Below, one piece after another: positions 24,701-39,700 of a stretch of 64,000 nt of DNA; position 1 is the stretch's first letter; each line of letters begins with the position of its first letter. Made by a program: the position numbers and the translations under genes. The notes under the pieces were generated by a model. The model did no database searches, was not told where the DNA came from, and saw only the letters and a list, made by a program, of their open reading frames with translations. The stretch is from Undaria pinnatifida (Eukaryota > Sar > Phaeophyceae > Laminariales > Alariaceae): positions 6,849,974 through 6,913,973 of the forward strand of contig JABAKD010000015.1 in the NCBI GenBank assembly GCA_012845835.1. The letters run 5' to 3'.

Positions 24701-27700
24701 GTTTCTCCCAGTTTTGCGGCTCTCGTGTGTATGTACAAAGCGTATCTCAGATGGGGTATCATGATGTCATATCTATACTCGTATATACTTCGAAGTGCTT
24801 TGTATAGGCGTGCCAATCATTTACCGATAGAGTTTAGTATAGGAGTGACAAGGCGTGACAAGGCGATTTGCCGATTCTTAACGCCTTTATAACTGGAGAC
24901 CCGTGTTTGGGGACAAATAGCTTGGGTTTTGGTATATACAGAGGGGTGTTGTTCCGTTTCCCCTTTTGTGAACCCTCTTAAATCGGGTACCCCACTGTAC
25001 CTACGACGTTCTACGTCTACTGGGGTTTTAGCCCTTGCCGAGCCCACGTCTAGCGACCAAAAACACGACGGGGGCGATGTCATTGAGCGTCTACGGCAAC
25101 GTGCAGCGTTACGTCTGTGGGTGTCGCGACGCTGCGCTCGTGACGTACAGCTCCATACCAAGCAGTTCGTGTCGCACAGCTCCTTACGCTCCGCTCGTGT
25201 CGTACAGCTTCTTTCTCTGCAGTTCATGCCGTATAGCTCCTTACGATGCAATTCGCGCCGTGCAGCTCCTTACGCTGCAGGTTGTATCGTACAGCTCCTT
25301 ACACTGCATTTCGTATCGTACAGCTCCTTAAGCTGCAGTCTACAGCTCCTTACTCTGCAATTCATGCCGTACAGCGCCTTACGCTGCAGTTCGCGCCGTA
25401 CAGCTCCTTGAGCTGCAGTTCGTGTCGTACAGCTCCTGAGAGAGCCCTGAAGCCCCTCCTTATACTAATTCCAAGTACCTTTGTCCCTAAAAGGGCTTCC
25501 AGCTGTAGAGGCAGTTTGTGTCGTACAGCTCCTTGCGCTGCAGTTCGTATCGTACAGCTCCTTGCGGTGCAGTTTGTGCCATACAGCTCGTTACGCGACA
25601 GGTCGGACGCACACACTACCTCAGCAGCCTGGGCTGTTTCGTGTGATCGATGCTGTTTTGTTCGTCAGTTGCGTTCGACAGTCTTTAGTGTTGGTAAGCA
25701 ACTACTGTAAATTAAGGTGTTGCTCTGTGATTGATTATTGCTTGTTCGGAGTAAAAGTTGCATAGTTGAGCAAAGTATTAACAGTTGCTCATTTCGTTTG
25801 TATGGCGCTAAGGGTGTGCATACTAAACCTATGAGTACATGTACAAAATTGCAGCTGCTGCTCGGAGAAGGCCCCTCAGCTTTTCTTGGGCGTATTTTTG
25901 GGCCTTTGCCGCGCTAGCTTGCGATGATCACCCCTCGGTGCGAAACTCCCTCATCTTGCTCCCCGACCCGACTGGGTCGGAGGAGGCCTCGGACGTGCTT
26001 GCACCGTGCCCGGGCTGCCGACTGGCAGGGTGTGCTGTTCTCGTTTTTAGCAAAAATATTTCAAATACGTCAGCTGTGAGTTCGGCCAGTTGGCCGGTCG
26101 ATACTGAGTTCCAACAGGTGAGCGATCTGGATTCAACGTTGCAAGCTGCGTGATTCATGACAAGTCTCGTGGCCAATGCATACATTGAAGTACTCGCATA
26201 CAGGGGAGAAGAGAGGAGAGAGGTTCAGATACATGACCGCTAAAAATGATGATACAGCAGCAGCACGTTCGAGGAACGAGGTGGTTTGGCAATTACTGCT
26301 GCTGCTGTTGTAGTAGTCCTGCCATACTACCCGCCGTTAGTCAAATCTACCTGGCATATGATACGATCGTCATGGGTTTCTTGTCCTCCCGACCGTTCCA
26401 TTGCTTTCTCTCTTCAATATATACAACCCCCCTCCACACTCGCCCGACCTCATACTGGCAATACTATGAACTGATTTATTACCACACGATACCCCTTGGC
26501 AGTAATTTGTCGCTTCTACGGTCCCTCTCCGCTTCGTTTACCTGTCTTACGGGCATGCGCGGAGCCGCAGGCGGGCGTCAGTCCGCCACGGCGAAGCCCC
26601 GCTGGTATGCATACGTATTATTGTATGTATGGAATTTCATTGTTGCCATACTAAAAACCCAAACGTTTATGTGCGCACTACGTGAAACACATACCGCTTT
26701 TTGTTTGTATAGAGTTTACCATGGGCATACAAAAAACCCCATACACTTATTTTGTACCAGGGTGTGGCGTTTAGTATACCATACTAACGTCCATATCTCT
26801 TGAGACGAACGAATAAGCACATGGTGGCTTTGATTATTATGCCCATAAAAAGCAAGCGAAAAAAACTTTATTCAAGCATATGCTTACCTGGTATTATTCA
26901 TAGTTGCTTATCAACAGCAGCAGTTTTCGACATTTTTTCCCTCCGGAGCCGCAAGGGGGTGTTGAATATTGACTCGTCTTGAGGTGCTGGATTTCATGTT
27001 AGCCTTGCCTTACTTATTGCACCGAATTTCATGGGGAGGCCTGTCTTATGAGGTCGGGTTTCAGCTGTTGTTGACTGGTAAAAATGTCTTATGATGTTGG
27101 ATTTCATCTATTGCTGACAGGTAAACTTCTCTTGTAGGATTGAGTTTCGTCTGAAGGCCTGTCGTGAGGCGTGAGGGATCGAATTTCGTATTCTTGTCCC
27201 GTGAAATTGGATTTCATTTGCAGACTGCTCTTTTGATATTGGTTTTCGAGAAATTGTAGACCGAAGTTCTCCTGGACTTCCCCTCTGGCATTGAAGTTGT
27301 TGAAGTTACCCTAGGCTTGTCTTGAGACAGGGTGCCATCTACTACTTCTGTCGTAGGCGTCTCTCGGGGAGATTGAAAACCATCGGAAGACATCTCATGT
27401 CGAATTTCGTAGGATTTCGTTTGGAGACTGCTCATCGGCGTACATGTTTCATGTATGGGCTTGTGTGATCGAATTTCGTGCAGACGTCCTTCGTGAGATT
27501 GAGTTTGATCTATATACTACATATATGCGCGATCGGAGTATCACGCACAGCTTGCAAAATATGAGGTTCGACAAAATCCTCGATCTCACAGCTGGATCGT
27601 ATTTTCAATTTTATAATATATCTACTATCTTCGACTTTTTCTCGTGAGATTGAATTCCATCTATTTATGGACATGCCTTTGTGACGAGATTGGATTCATC

Positions 27701-30700
27701 CCTGACTTGTCTCGCTAGAATCAATTCCGTTGTGATGTTTATAGACCTGTTTTGTGATATTGGCTTTATTCAGGCTTTTCTTTTCAGAGTCTTATGTCAT
27801 GTGTAGTCTAGACCTTCATTGTGAGATGGAATTGCATCTTGACTTCGCTTGTGAGGTTGTATTGGCCTAGACGTCTCTCTCTTGTGGTTATCAGTACTTC
27901 GTGTGTCGACCTGACTTGTGAGATGGAACAACCGCGTATACTATTACATCTCATGGTTGAGACTGAATATTGGAGATTGCTTGCTGTCTAATTTTAAGCG
28001 CTAATTTCAAACCGTTTATCCAAGAAGAGAAATCCCGTTCCTGGATGAATAAGAAAAAAAAAAACTGTCTTTTAAGATTGGTGTTAAGCAGGTTTTTAAG
28101 CTAATAAATACCAGGCAGATCTTTTTCGTGATATTGATGTTCATCGAGTAAATACGAAGACACAATTTGTGAGATTGAATTTTGAATATTGCAGGGGTTT
28201 CACGGTTCATGGCCCGACCCGGGAAAATCTCGCGGGTCGAATCGGTTCGGGTCGGGAGATATATTTAAATAACATGGGACGGATCGGGTCGGGTCACCCT
28301 GGTACTAGATCCGCGAGAAGTGATCTGACCCGCGAAAAGCCGTGGAACATTGCTGCTCCTTTTTCTTGACACCTCGGTTTCGATTTTCCTTGTTTAATTT
28401 TTTGTCTGTATCCGTGTCAGAGAATGAAGGAGCAGGCGGGCTCTAGGGCGGCAGAAGAGGCAAAAGCGGTGTACCGGGTCGCTCAGGAAGAGGTATGACA
28501 AAATCGCAAGCGTGGCAGGGAGGGAGTTGTAGATGGAATCGGCGGGGCTGGATTGAAGTACGAAAACACAAACCCACCCGACTGGACATCATGATTTGAC
28601 GGACGTATGAAAAAAAGAAAAAGCACACATGGAAGGGAGGGAGTTGTAGCTGTAATAGGTGGTGTTGGGTTGAATATGAAAACACGAACGTACCCGAAAG
28701 TACAAGTACAATACCACCCCTCGTTCTTGGTGGGCGGGGATTGTAGATGGAATCGGTGTCGGTAGGTTCAAGTAACAATGCACAAATGCACCCCCGACTA
28801 TGTACAGTATCACCACGGCTCGGCGGCCTTAACGAACGTACAATATGACGATTCGGCGTTACAAGAAAAACACAACACACACCCGAAAGCACAGTGCTAC
28901 CTACTACGATTCGGCGGCTTCGTGAAAATGCAGTATCGGCACGTCTCGGTGACCTTCGCGAGAGAAGGAGTGCGACGCATGGTGAGGAGTGCGACGCATG
29001 GTGGTGTTGTGCTTTCGGTTGTGCTTGTGCTTTCTTGCACTTTCCCGCTGTCGCGAATGGTGGCGGTGTTGCAATTTTCAGGGCTTTTGACGGGTCATGC
29101 CCCAGCCCGCAGGTCGGATCAGGAGCTTTTCAAAACCTCGCGGGTCAAGTCGGGTCGTGTCAGGGGGTGTTGGAAATCTCACGGTTAGGATCGCGTCGGG
29201 TTAAGAGATTTTCAAATCTCACGGGTCGGGGTCGGGTCGCCCTGACCGCCGATCCGACCCGCGAGAAGTGATCTGATCCGTGAAAAGCCCTGGTAATTTC
29301 GGGCGTGGTGGTGTTTTCTTTCAGTCTATCACTTGTGCCTGTTTCGCCTGTCTCGTTGCGCGAAGGAAGGAAGGCCGCCGATTTTTGGTGATGTTGTGTT
29401 CTCGGGAGTGCAGTGATCCGTTAAAGACGTCGGTGTTGACGGCACTCTTTCCCCTTAACAAGACAGCCGCCAAGGCAGGAACTCCACACACATTATACTA
29501 GTATGATAAGTCCAAATACGCCTTGACGGGTCAAAACTAGACCGTCAAACGACATCTTTGGTTGGGGCAAGGTCGGGTTGGGGGAAGGTGGTAATTGAGA
29601 TCGATGGGTTGCTTCGGTTCACTCACGCCTCTTTTGGTTCCAACGATGGCCACCGCCGGCGCACACGCCTCTCGCCTCCACCCCGCATGCATTACGCCTC
29701 CGCGCATACGCCTTCGCGCATACACCTCATGCTTCCGCGCATACGGTTCCGGCCCGACCCGCTGTGTAGCGCACACACATTACGCTTCAACGCGTGCTGC
29801 AATAAGGGTGACATTTTGTGGCCAAACGTTCCCTGACTGACGGGCAGGCTGTTCAATTCGACTAATGAAAAGACACGTGCTACGGTAGAGTTGCACCGAT
29901 TTTTTTTTTGCCTCCTGCAAAGGGTCCTATCCTCACTTGAGCGCCCTTTTTTTTTTTTATTCTTCTTCATCCCATTTGTTATCCTCGGACTGCTTTCGCC
30001 CTCCCTCCCAGTAGTGTCTCAGATCCGGGGTCACATAGCGGGTCGTCCTCCCCCCTCCCCATTATGGTACCTGCCCTGATTTTTATCGCGGGAAGAATTC
30101 GACATTTTCTTCCCTCGTCAACTCGCGTCGAACTGTTCTATACCCCTTTGAGCAGTGATACACATAATTGTGTTTTGTCAGCCGTTTCACTCCAGTGGCG
30201 TCATCACGGGCCACTCCGACCGGTGTCATGGTTGAAATGGGTTAGGGTTAGAGTTAGTTCAATGGTTGTGAAAAACACAATAATGTCTCAGCCGAATATC
30301 CTCAAAGATCCATTATTTTTGGCCCCAGTTTTGAGCAACGATGCACGTTTCAGAAAACTGATTTGTTGCGCCAAAAGTCGAAATGAGACCCTGGAGAAAC
30401 GGAGAACTGCTCCAGAAAGCCTTCGGAAAACTACGGGTTGGATCTTGAGGAGTGTATCAGTGTTTTTGACAGTCCAGCCAGTAAAACCGGTATAATTGGC
30501 CAATAATTCAGTTCTGAGCCAAAAGTGTTTTTTTTCCATAATAATAGGTGTAAGACACCCCGTTCTGAGAGCCATTTTTTTTTTTCCTTTTTCCATAGTA
30601 GTAGGTCTAAGACACCCCCTCTGAGGCAAGAACTGATTTTGAGGAGGAAAAAGTGTGACCCGACGAACAAGATGATGCCCTATTCGATGTAATACGTGAA

Positions 30701-33700
30701 ACCATTCATTTCCGTGGTACCTAAGACGTTAATGTCTCCATCAGGGCTCACTGCAGTATTGATTAGATTTTAACTAACCTAAAACAAGCGACCGCTGTAG
30801 TAGTACGCAGCTTGGTAAAGATGAGTATCGACCCTAAATTCGTCGAACGAACTCGCAGCTGACGTTGTTCGGATAATTTATTAAACTATCGAGGTCTACG
30901 TAGGTAGGAGACCAAAAAAAGCAAAGACAAGAAATGAAATGAAAAAAACCCCGGCGACATTTGGGAGAAGGAGGAGTCCCGAAAATCAGAAAAAAATAAA
31001 AGTAAAAGCGATATATGCTACCTCTGTTGTAGCCGACGTCAAAAGGCCCACTGCTGTGGTTGTGCTTAACATGGTTTTTGTTTGATGCGTGAGCCATGGA
31101 AATGTTCGTAGTATTGCACAGCAGTTTCCCTTTGACATGCAATTTTTTTTTTACATGGGAGCACGAAGGCTCGTCGGTTCGTGCCGCTGTTTCTCGTCGG
31201 TACGTGTCGCTTTTTTTTAGCTTCATTAAAGTATGGTGGCTTTTCCATAGTGCCAGCGGGAAAAAACGGTATTATGGCGGCAGCCGGCAATAATCCGCAT
31301 GTTCCCAATACTCCAATACTCAACCCTCTAATCTTTGCTGAGGTTTTCACAGGCACTACAATGGGTAACCAACACTCCTCAAACAGCACTATAGAGGGAC
31401 CACTAGAGCAGTGTTCTTGATGCTACGCACAGAAGGTGGGAGAAGGGGTATCATCGTTTTCCTGTTGCGAGCTTGGCATGAACATCAGAAGTAGACAGGG
31501 TGACGGTCTCGTCGCCTATCCTAAAGCAATTGCAGTATGTAGTCTACTCGGGATAGCAGCGGCAGCGGCAGCGCTCGACATACATGCCCATACGGGGTAC
31601 TCGTACTTTTAGCACTTTTTTACACGCCAAATATCTGTTGACGGCGGACTATCGAAGAAGTGTTGACCCGTCAATGTATACGAAGACATGGACAAGGTAA
31701 TTTTTGTAAGGAGAGTTCCTTGACGGACGTCCGTCAAGGGGAAATAGTGCCGTCATAGCAAATTTGTTGATAAACACCGCCAAAAGCCCACACAGCAGAG
31801 CTTACACACGACACAGCACAGAGAAGCGGCGATGAAAGGCGGCATGGGGACACGTGTAATCTGAGACCAGATATGGAATGACATGCGCAATAAGCAGCTC
31901 CAATCGGACTGTGACGCTTTGGGTTTTCGTAGAACCCGTAGAAAGCGTCCGCACCGCAGCGCGCCGCCAAGAGACCAGGACGCCATCACGTTTCATCGGC
32001 TACGATACAGGGGGTACCCCCGCAGCCCCGGGCAGAAACGCCCGGACAATATATACATATTTTTGTTATTCTTATCATTTGTTGATGTGCGCCGCTACTA
32101 GAAAATTGCTCCCTTTTTTCTGAAAGTCAGTGTTTGGGCGAGGTATATGGCTCGGTGAGAAGCCTCATAGAAGAAAGTTCCGCCCCTTCCGCAGCACGCC
32201 TATGTCCACGCATAGAACTCCCACGCCCGTGCGAATAACTCACGACTCCGCATATACAAGCTACGCCTCTGGGCATAAAAACTCATGCCCTGGCCCATAC
32301 ACATCATGCCCCTGCGCGTACAAAACTCACGCCCTCGCGCATGCAATTTCTTCCGCGTATTTAAATGTCGCCCTCGCGCATGCGGCTCTCGCCCCCGCGC
32401 ATATAACTCACGGCTCCGCGCATACAACTTACGCTTCCGCGCATACCCCTTACGCCACCGCGCATACACTTTCGGTCCTATCCCATCCGCTGTGTGCTGT
32501 GATGAATACGGTATATTCTGTTAATAATGCATTTGCAGGCGGAGATTGCGCGAAGACGGGCGGCGACGGCAAGGATGGAGAAGGCGAGGGACCACGTGGC
32601 GACACTGTTGACCAGCGACCAGGGGCTAAGGCTGCAGAAGCACGGCCGGAATGGGAAGAGCATGAACCGCACTTTGACGTCGCCTAACCGCGAGTGCCAG
32701 ACCCTCACCTGGGGAAAGACTCTGCACGACTTGGGCTCCATGCAGGAGGTGGGTTGGAGTCGGGGGCGGGGGGAGGAGGAGGGGTGAGAAGGGGAGGGGA
32801 GGAAGGGAAGGGATAGTGGGGGGGGGGGGGGGGTAGTCAGATTATTTTCTTGCTTATAGAGTTTTTTATCTTTTTATTATGGGAGAAGGGGGCAGATGCG
32901 TGGTGTCGAAGTTACAACACATTGGGGTGGGGTTGGTTGGTTGGTTCCCTTGCTTGGTGATACTTATTTTGGTTGGGGTTGAGGGCGATGCAGGCAGTTA
33001 GCTTTGCTGCATTTTTGTACCGGGGGAGAGGTGGGGGTTGTGTGTGCTTTACTCAAATACCAAATAGTAGGGTGGCTTCGGGCACGTTGTTGTTGTTGTT
33101 GTCGCATTAACTCGCATAATCAAGTCCGTGGTAGGACTCCGATCACTCTAGAGTGGAAGAACACTCAAGGAAAAATATACAACAAGCCAAAAGGGGTACA
33201 CGTATACCTGTTGTATCGTAGCTAAAGCAAGTCGTACATCCGCCCCCCCCCCCCCGCAAAAGATAAAAGTGAAATCGGAAGTCAGCGTACGGACGTTTCA
33301 GGCCATGCTGGTACAGACGTCCGAGACTCTCGGCCGCAAGCAAGTGTGGGCGTACTGCAGAGTTGTGATGGGCAGTGGTTACAAAAGAGTTTTGCTGCCA
33401 CATTGCAGGCAGTCGGGGATGTGATACTCGTACTGATTTTGATGCCACATTGCAGGCAGTCGGGGATGTGATACTCGTACTGATTCCGAAGCACAACCTG
33501 GGGGGGTGTGGTATACGGCGTATCCCGGGTGATAAATCGGGTGGTCGTTTAGGATCTTCAGACTAATTATCACCAGGGTGGTATACTGTGGAAGTGTGGT
33601 ATGCAAAGTGGGGTGTGTTCTACTCTTTGTCTCATGCGGTAGGGGGGGTGTCCGCACTGTCATGCGGTAGGGGGGGTGTCCGCACTGCCATGCGAAGGGC

Positions 33701-36700
33701 TGTGCGTCACACGCACCGTGTGTGATACTTGTGCCGCTACGTGCTTTTACTAGGCTCCTTTCTTCATAAAATCGCACGCGGTGTTGTGTTTTGGTCGCTG
33801 TACATGGGAGCCTACAGGAGTCAACGGTGGGTGCGGGGAGTTGTTTTGCGCTATTTGCTTTTTTTTCTTAAACCATTACTGGTATAAATTCATCTGCTGT
33901 GAGGTCGGCAAAGTAAGGGTCGGTACTCATCTTTGCAATCTGCGTGATACACCGGCCGCTCGTTTTTATAGATGTGTCGTCCTTTGAACGTGTTTGGCTC
34001 TTGCGAAAAGTTGTCAGTAATAGTAATGGTAATTAGTTGTATACGTACTTCATCCGAATGAGATATGTTATGATTCGTCAGTGTTAATAGCAATTGTACA
34101 ATTGTAGACATCTTTTTGTCCCGTTTTTGTGTGCTCCCGATGCTGAAACTGGGATAGCTGCGGGTAAATATACAGCAGGCACTGAATGCCCCCCCTCTCT
34201 TGAAGGTGAATGAGGAAGAACATTTAAAGATATGCCTGCGGTTGAAATATGAGATCAGCATGGAAACGTGTTTAAAAAAATGAAAAAAATACACTTCAGC
34301 TGTGAGGTCGACCAAAAACGATTTTTTGATCAAAGCTCAGCTCTGCAAGCTGCGTGTGATACTTGGATCGCGCGTGTTACGGGGTGTGTATACCCTCGTG
34401 AAGGATACGGGTGGGCGACTCCCCTGCTTGCACCGCCCAATGGACATACGCGAACACGCTGCAACTGCGTTTTCGTATAGTTGACCTGGACCTGCCAGAA
34501 AGAAGAGATACACCAGTAGTCGGGTGGGCGAGGAAGAAGGCGCACAGAGCTGCCCTTGTGGCAACGCAGACGAGAGTAGAGCCCACATAGGGAGATAATT
34601 TGAACGTAGAGGGAGAAACCGAATGTGCTAGAGGGAGAGGTGAGAAAAATAGACGGATGCGCCACGGAAAAGTTTGGTACGTTGGATAGATGGTCGCGAG
34701 AAAACGATTGCTATCCTAGGAGATGGATGGTGGCCACAGACGGCCAAAGAGGAACGAGATAACATGAACTTTTTTTTTTTTTTCTTGTAATGTAATGCAT
34801 GCAAGAAACGAACTGAGCACCCAAACGTTGGAGATGTCTCTACCAGGAGTAGGAACCTTGCTCCGTCTCGAAAGGGATGGGTGGTCACTGGTCCAAAGGG
34901 CAAGGCAAGCAACAGATGACTACCCCCCCCCCTACCGGTTACGTTGCGAACTTTTGGGGGCGTTTATTTTTACGCAACGAACAATGATTGTGGACTCAAA
35001 TCGCCCTTGAGTATATCTTCAAAGATGAAAAAGAAACGCCGCGACCGGAGGATCACGCAGCTTGCAAAGATGAGTATCGACCCTCAAATTGATATTAATA
35101 GAACTCATAGCTGACTGACGTATTTGAGTACTTCTTTTATAGTATCGCAAAAGGTGAAGGAGATTCTCACGATAGTGGGTCAAGGGGGCGTCGTTCAGAA
35201 AGGAAAAGAGGTAGAAAGATGCTACCCCTACCGTAGCTGCCGTCTGTACGAGTAGTCGTCCTTTATTAGGTTCGTTCTTGACAACCCTCCCCGCCCCCCC
35301 CCCCCCAGAAAAAAATAAACCACGAATCCTGACAACATACTCGTACCATGATTCCTGACATTCTGAAATTCTGAAATGTCTCCTTTTTTTTTTTTTTTTT
35401 TTTTTTCTTATGTCAGGAATCCTGACAGCAACTGTTTTATGGATTTTTTTTTCCAATCGATTCAAAGTCCGGATTCCTAACAAATAGCACGATTCGTATA
35501 AAATGACTTTTTTTCGTCACGATTCACGACTTTTGTGGGGGTTCGTTAGGAACGGCCCTTGTTCGTTTTTTTTCCCACTCTGGAGTACCTGGAGTACCAA
35601 GAGGTTGTACTTGAGCTGTGAGCCGGCAGAGTTTCACGACTGGTAACAAGTCGATAGATACCGTTCGCCAACTAATTGGTTTTCGTCAGCAAGTCGGCTG
35701 GCGAAGCCAATTGATGACCAGCCGACTTGCCGACTTGAGTCCGCGAAGCGAGAGCCGAATTAGCTCCTCCAGGCCTATAGGTCCCTAAAGTAAAAAATTC
35801 GTCCCGCGTCAAGCAACCTTCATACAATTATGGAAACCAAGTAGGTCGGATAGTCGGCATCTTGGGGAAAGACTATTAGTCCGACTCACAAGTAATTGGT
35901 GACTGAAGTCGTGCCGACTCACAGCTTCAGGTTGTACAGCTGTCCGTATTTACACTTTTAGTAATACAGCAGCAGTGGTTCGATACAGTGCTGGTGTCTC
36001 CTGGACGGAAATACCGGCAGTACTCCGCGTACTGCCACTACTGGTTGTTCCCATCTAGTCATTTCACCGGCTCTATAGCGGGGCGACAGGCACTATGGAG
36101 GAACCACTACTCTAATTGCGGAGAAATGCTGTCGCTTGCTCGGAAATTGTAGAGGAAGTATTTTTTTTTTTGCAGACATGGGTGGTTGTGGGACTGCTGT
36201 GGGTCCCCTATTCGTCCATACCTCCCCCTCGGCCCGCTGGAATTTTGCAGCGGCAAAGTTTGTTCGCTGTGAGCCGTTCGTTCCGAAGCAATCGACGAAA
36301 TATGGAACGTGTGGCTGTGGTACGACTGCACAGCCAATGAGGCCAGATGTTCCGGAAAGACGAATCTTTAGGCGTTGGGGGGTCCATTAGAGCGAGGAAA
36401 CTAATTAAACTTTTGTGGATGCCAGGCCTGCTGCACCCCTAGATCGTCCGGTCTCGTTGTCGCTACAATTCTTCAAGGCCGTTCCTTGGCTCCTCGACGG
36501 CACTCTGAGGTGTTCCCTCGTTGCTGACCGTCTAGCGTGCGGCTAGGTGTACTACCCGCCTTGGTGTGTCTCAACACCTCCATTCCAAGGAAGAGATTTA
36601 CCGGCTGTGGGACTATCGTCCCGTACTTTGATATTATCGACCGCCTAGGAGAAATGTCAGCGCCCAGCAGTACGGGCAGGTCCATGCTACGCCCGTGTTG

Positions 36701-39700
36701 CACGACTCCTAGCTTTGTAGTCCGGGCATGAACCCTTACCATCTCCCAGTCACGCAGTAGACGACGCTGGGATCGTCAATTTTTCCGGCTGAAGTCCCGA
36801 AAGAGGGTTGATCTTGTGTTCACCTCCAAGACCTTCCCTTTCCTACATATGGTATACCAATTTGAAGGTCTTTTTTCTCGCGGAGAGGTCATGACCCAGG
36901 ACCGGGTATTCTTTTGAAAGTAGCTGTTCGCGCCCTGTTCCGGGTCTTTCCGGCGAACTGCGGTGAAAGCGCAGCCGACAAAATTGCGGTGGATTGGGAG
37001 CAGTTGCTTTCGTGATGCGGATATTTATGGAGGGGTCACCTGTTGTGTCTTTTTGGCGGATTGCCCCGCTCGGATTGCCCCGCTCGATGCTCGATTCATA
37101 CGTGGCCGGCGTGCGGAGCCATGATGCGAATCGAAAATCAGAATCGAATGTGGCAGAAAATAAATGATTAGGAAGATCAACATCAACCGCACAAGAAAAA
37201 AGAAACAGAATCGAATCGGGAGAAAATAAACGGTTCTGATTGTGCCGAATCAAGGAATTTTGAATAGTGCAGGGACATTTATCTATTTGGTCGAGAGTCG
37301 AAAAATGAAAGATCAGGCGTCGTGATTCAGCTTTTTCGAGTGGTTCTTCGCCAATCCGGTTCGTGAAGAGCTTTCGCTTGGCGCTTCTGTATAGCGTCCA
37401 CAGCAACAAAAAATGAAAGCGGCAGCAGTAGTGCAACAGCAGCGCACAACGGCCTGATATGTACATGCCGTAGTGGTCCCTGTACGGGGCCGGTATTTGC
37501 CAGTCGGAAATGGCGGCACTGCACCGCCAAACGGGGTATCGGACACGACGGTTGCTATATCCCTGCTATGTCGTATACCGTTCTGTAACAACCCCCCCCC
37601 TCCCCCCCCCGCCTACTTGCGGGTTTCCAAGAGGTGTGTCATTGATGTTGATTGATGTACAGTTTGTAGTGGTCCCTCTCTAGTGCTGGTGCGTCCACTA
37701 CGGAGAGGAAACACCGGCGCACTATAGCGACAACCGTCACTACTCCGCACACTGACACTACACATATGCTGGTTGCGCCCGTGTGCGACTACGCAGGCAC
37801 TGTAGCGGGCAATCGGCAATAAGCAACCGGCACTGTAGAGGGATCTCTACTGTTGTCTCCGTATACACATGAGTAGCAAAATGCGAAGAGGAGTGGGTGT
37901 AGCAAGGGAAAAAAAATCTTGCTCGTTGTAATCAGGGCTCTTTGATTTTAGGGAGTAAATCGCGGCGAGGAGCAGAGTCCCAATCTATTAGTTCGTTTCT
38001 GGGACTCGTTGACGCAGATACAGACTTAGCTGTGAAGTTGTCTGGGCTGGTCGGTGTTGCTTTCCGTTACAAGAGCGATGGCTATTAGTTAGGTTTACAT
38101 TACACTCGTGAGTTTTGAAGAGTGTTTTTTTTTAACCTCGTTATAGGTCATAGAATTTGCCCGTGTTACCCTTGTGCAGCTTGTGACACCGTCGGAATTT
38201 TAAGCCATCGACATCCCGCAGGGGAACGTTGTATGATAGGTACATGTTGAGATAGGACGGCTCCACACCCGCCAATATGATGTCAGATCGTATGGACCAG
38301 GGGTGTGTCTTGACCTGAAGGACACAGATCATGTGTGACGATCTGATCTGTCTGGTGCGTGATGTTTTGTGTAGGTGCTCCCCGAAAGACAGATAATGAA
38401 TGAAGGTCTGTTTTATGATTTTTTTATAAACATGTCAGGTGTGAGGTCGACATTTGCACAGGATCGATAATTGTCTTTGCAAAGCTGCGAGATACTTCTT
38501 CTGTCCGATGTTGTCCGCCCTGAAATACACAGATAAATGATGAATGAGGATCTGATTTGTACGGCCGCTGATGATGAACGAGGACCTGATCTGTAGGATG
38601 ATAGATCATAAATGAGGATCTGATCTGTACGATCACACATCATGAATGAGGATGTGATCTGTACGATCACAAATCTTGAATGAGGATCTGATCTGCCTTG
38701 TATGACGCATGATGATTTTATTTGGTGCGGAATGAGGATCTGATGTAATTTACGCGTCTTATTTTTTTATAGGTGCGGAGGGGGACGGACGCAGATCCTG
38801 CGTACCCTGGCAAAACGGGTACAACTGCGCTACGGCGCTCGAAGGCCGCCGTCGATGCTATGGACCGCAGCTTCAGTCTCCTATTTCCCAGCCGCTCTCT
38901 CGACTTTACCGTAGCTACAAAGTGAGTGACTCGCGGGCAAGCGAAGATAGGTTGGGAGGTGGGCACCGGTGACGGGACGAGGGAACGGGGAGGGGGAAGG
39001 TGGTTGGGTTGTGTTTTAAATGTGTTTTATGTGTGTATTTTGCGTGTTTGGGATTTTCGCTGTGTTTTGGGAGATTTTTGTTTTCATTTGTTTGTTCGCT
39101 TTTTGTTCGGTCGTTTATTCGTTTACACTTTTTTTTAATTACTTTCGTCTTTCGTTTCCTCTGTGTTGGTTTATTAGTAGTGTTCTGATAGCTTATGATA
39201 TTCAGTTCCGAGCCAGTTATTGTTTTTGTGCTGTTTGCTTCGTTTTCGTTCTGTCTTTTCACCCCCCCCCCCGTCCCGCCCCCGCCCCCCAACACACACA
39301 CATTGTCGCTAACCGATCATGCCCCAATTTTATCCTTTCGAGCCAGAACCACTCTGCAATACCCTGCGTTGCTCTCATTTTTTTGTTTTTTCCCGCGGGT
39401 TTTCACGGGTCAGACCCCTTCTCGTGGGTCGGATCGGGGTCGGGGTGTTCCGACCCGACCCATGAGATTTAAAACCCCCCAGACGCGACCTGACTCGCCT
39501 CGACCCGAACCGTGAAATATTGGAACGCCCCCTGTGATCCGATCCGTCTCGACTCGCGTGATTTTGAAAACTTCCTGATCCTGGCCTGACGTAGGGGTCG
39601 GGTCATGTAACCGTGAAAACCCGTTTGTTTGTTTTGTTTTGTCTGCAAACTTGTTTTGGTCGTTTTTTAACCGCTTTTACAGAGACGAGTGCGAGGAGCT

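Noticed and set aside
36473-36742. Minus-strand frame with MDLPVLLGADIS, resembling a retroelement protease
   Set aside because: No DSG/DTG active-site motif and no neighbouring pol domains.
36843-37466. 207-codon minus-strand frame
   Set aside because: No domain, uneven composition, lies in intron 7 beside repeats; likely chance.
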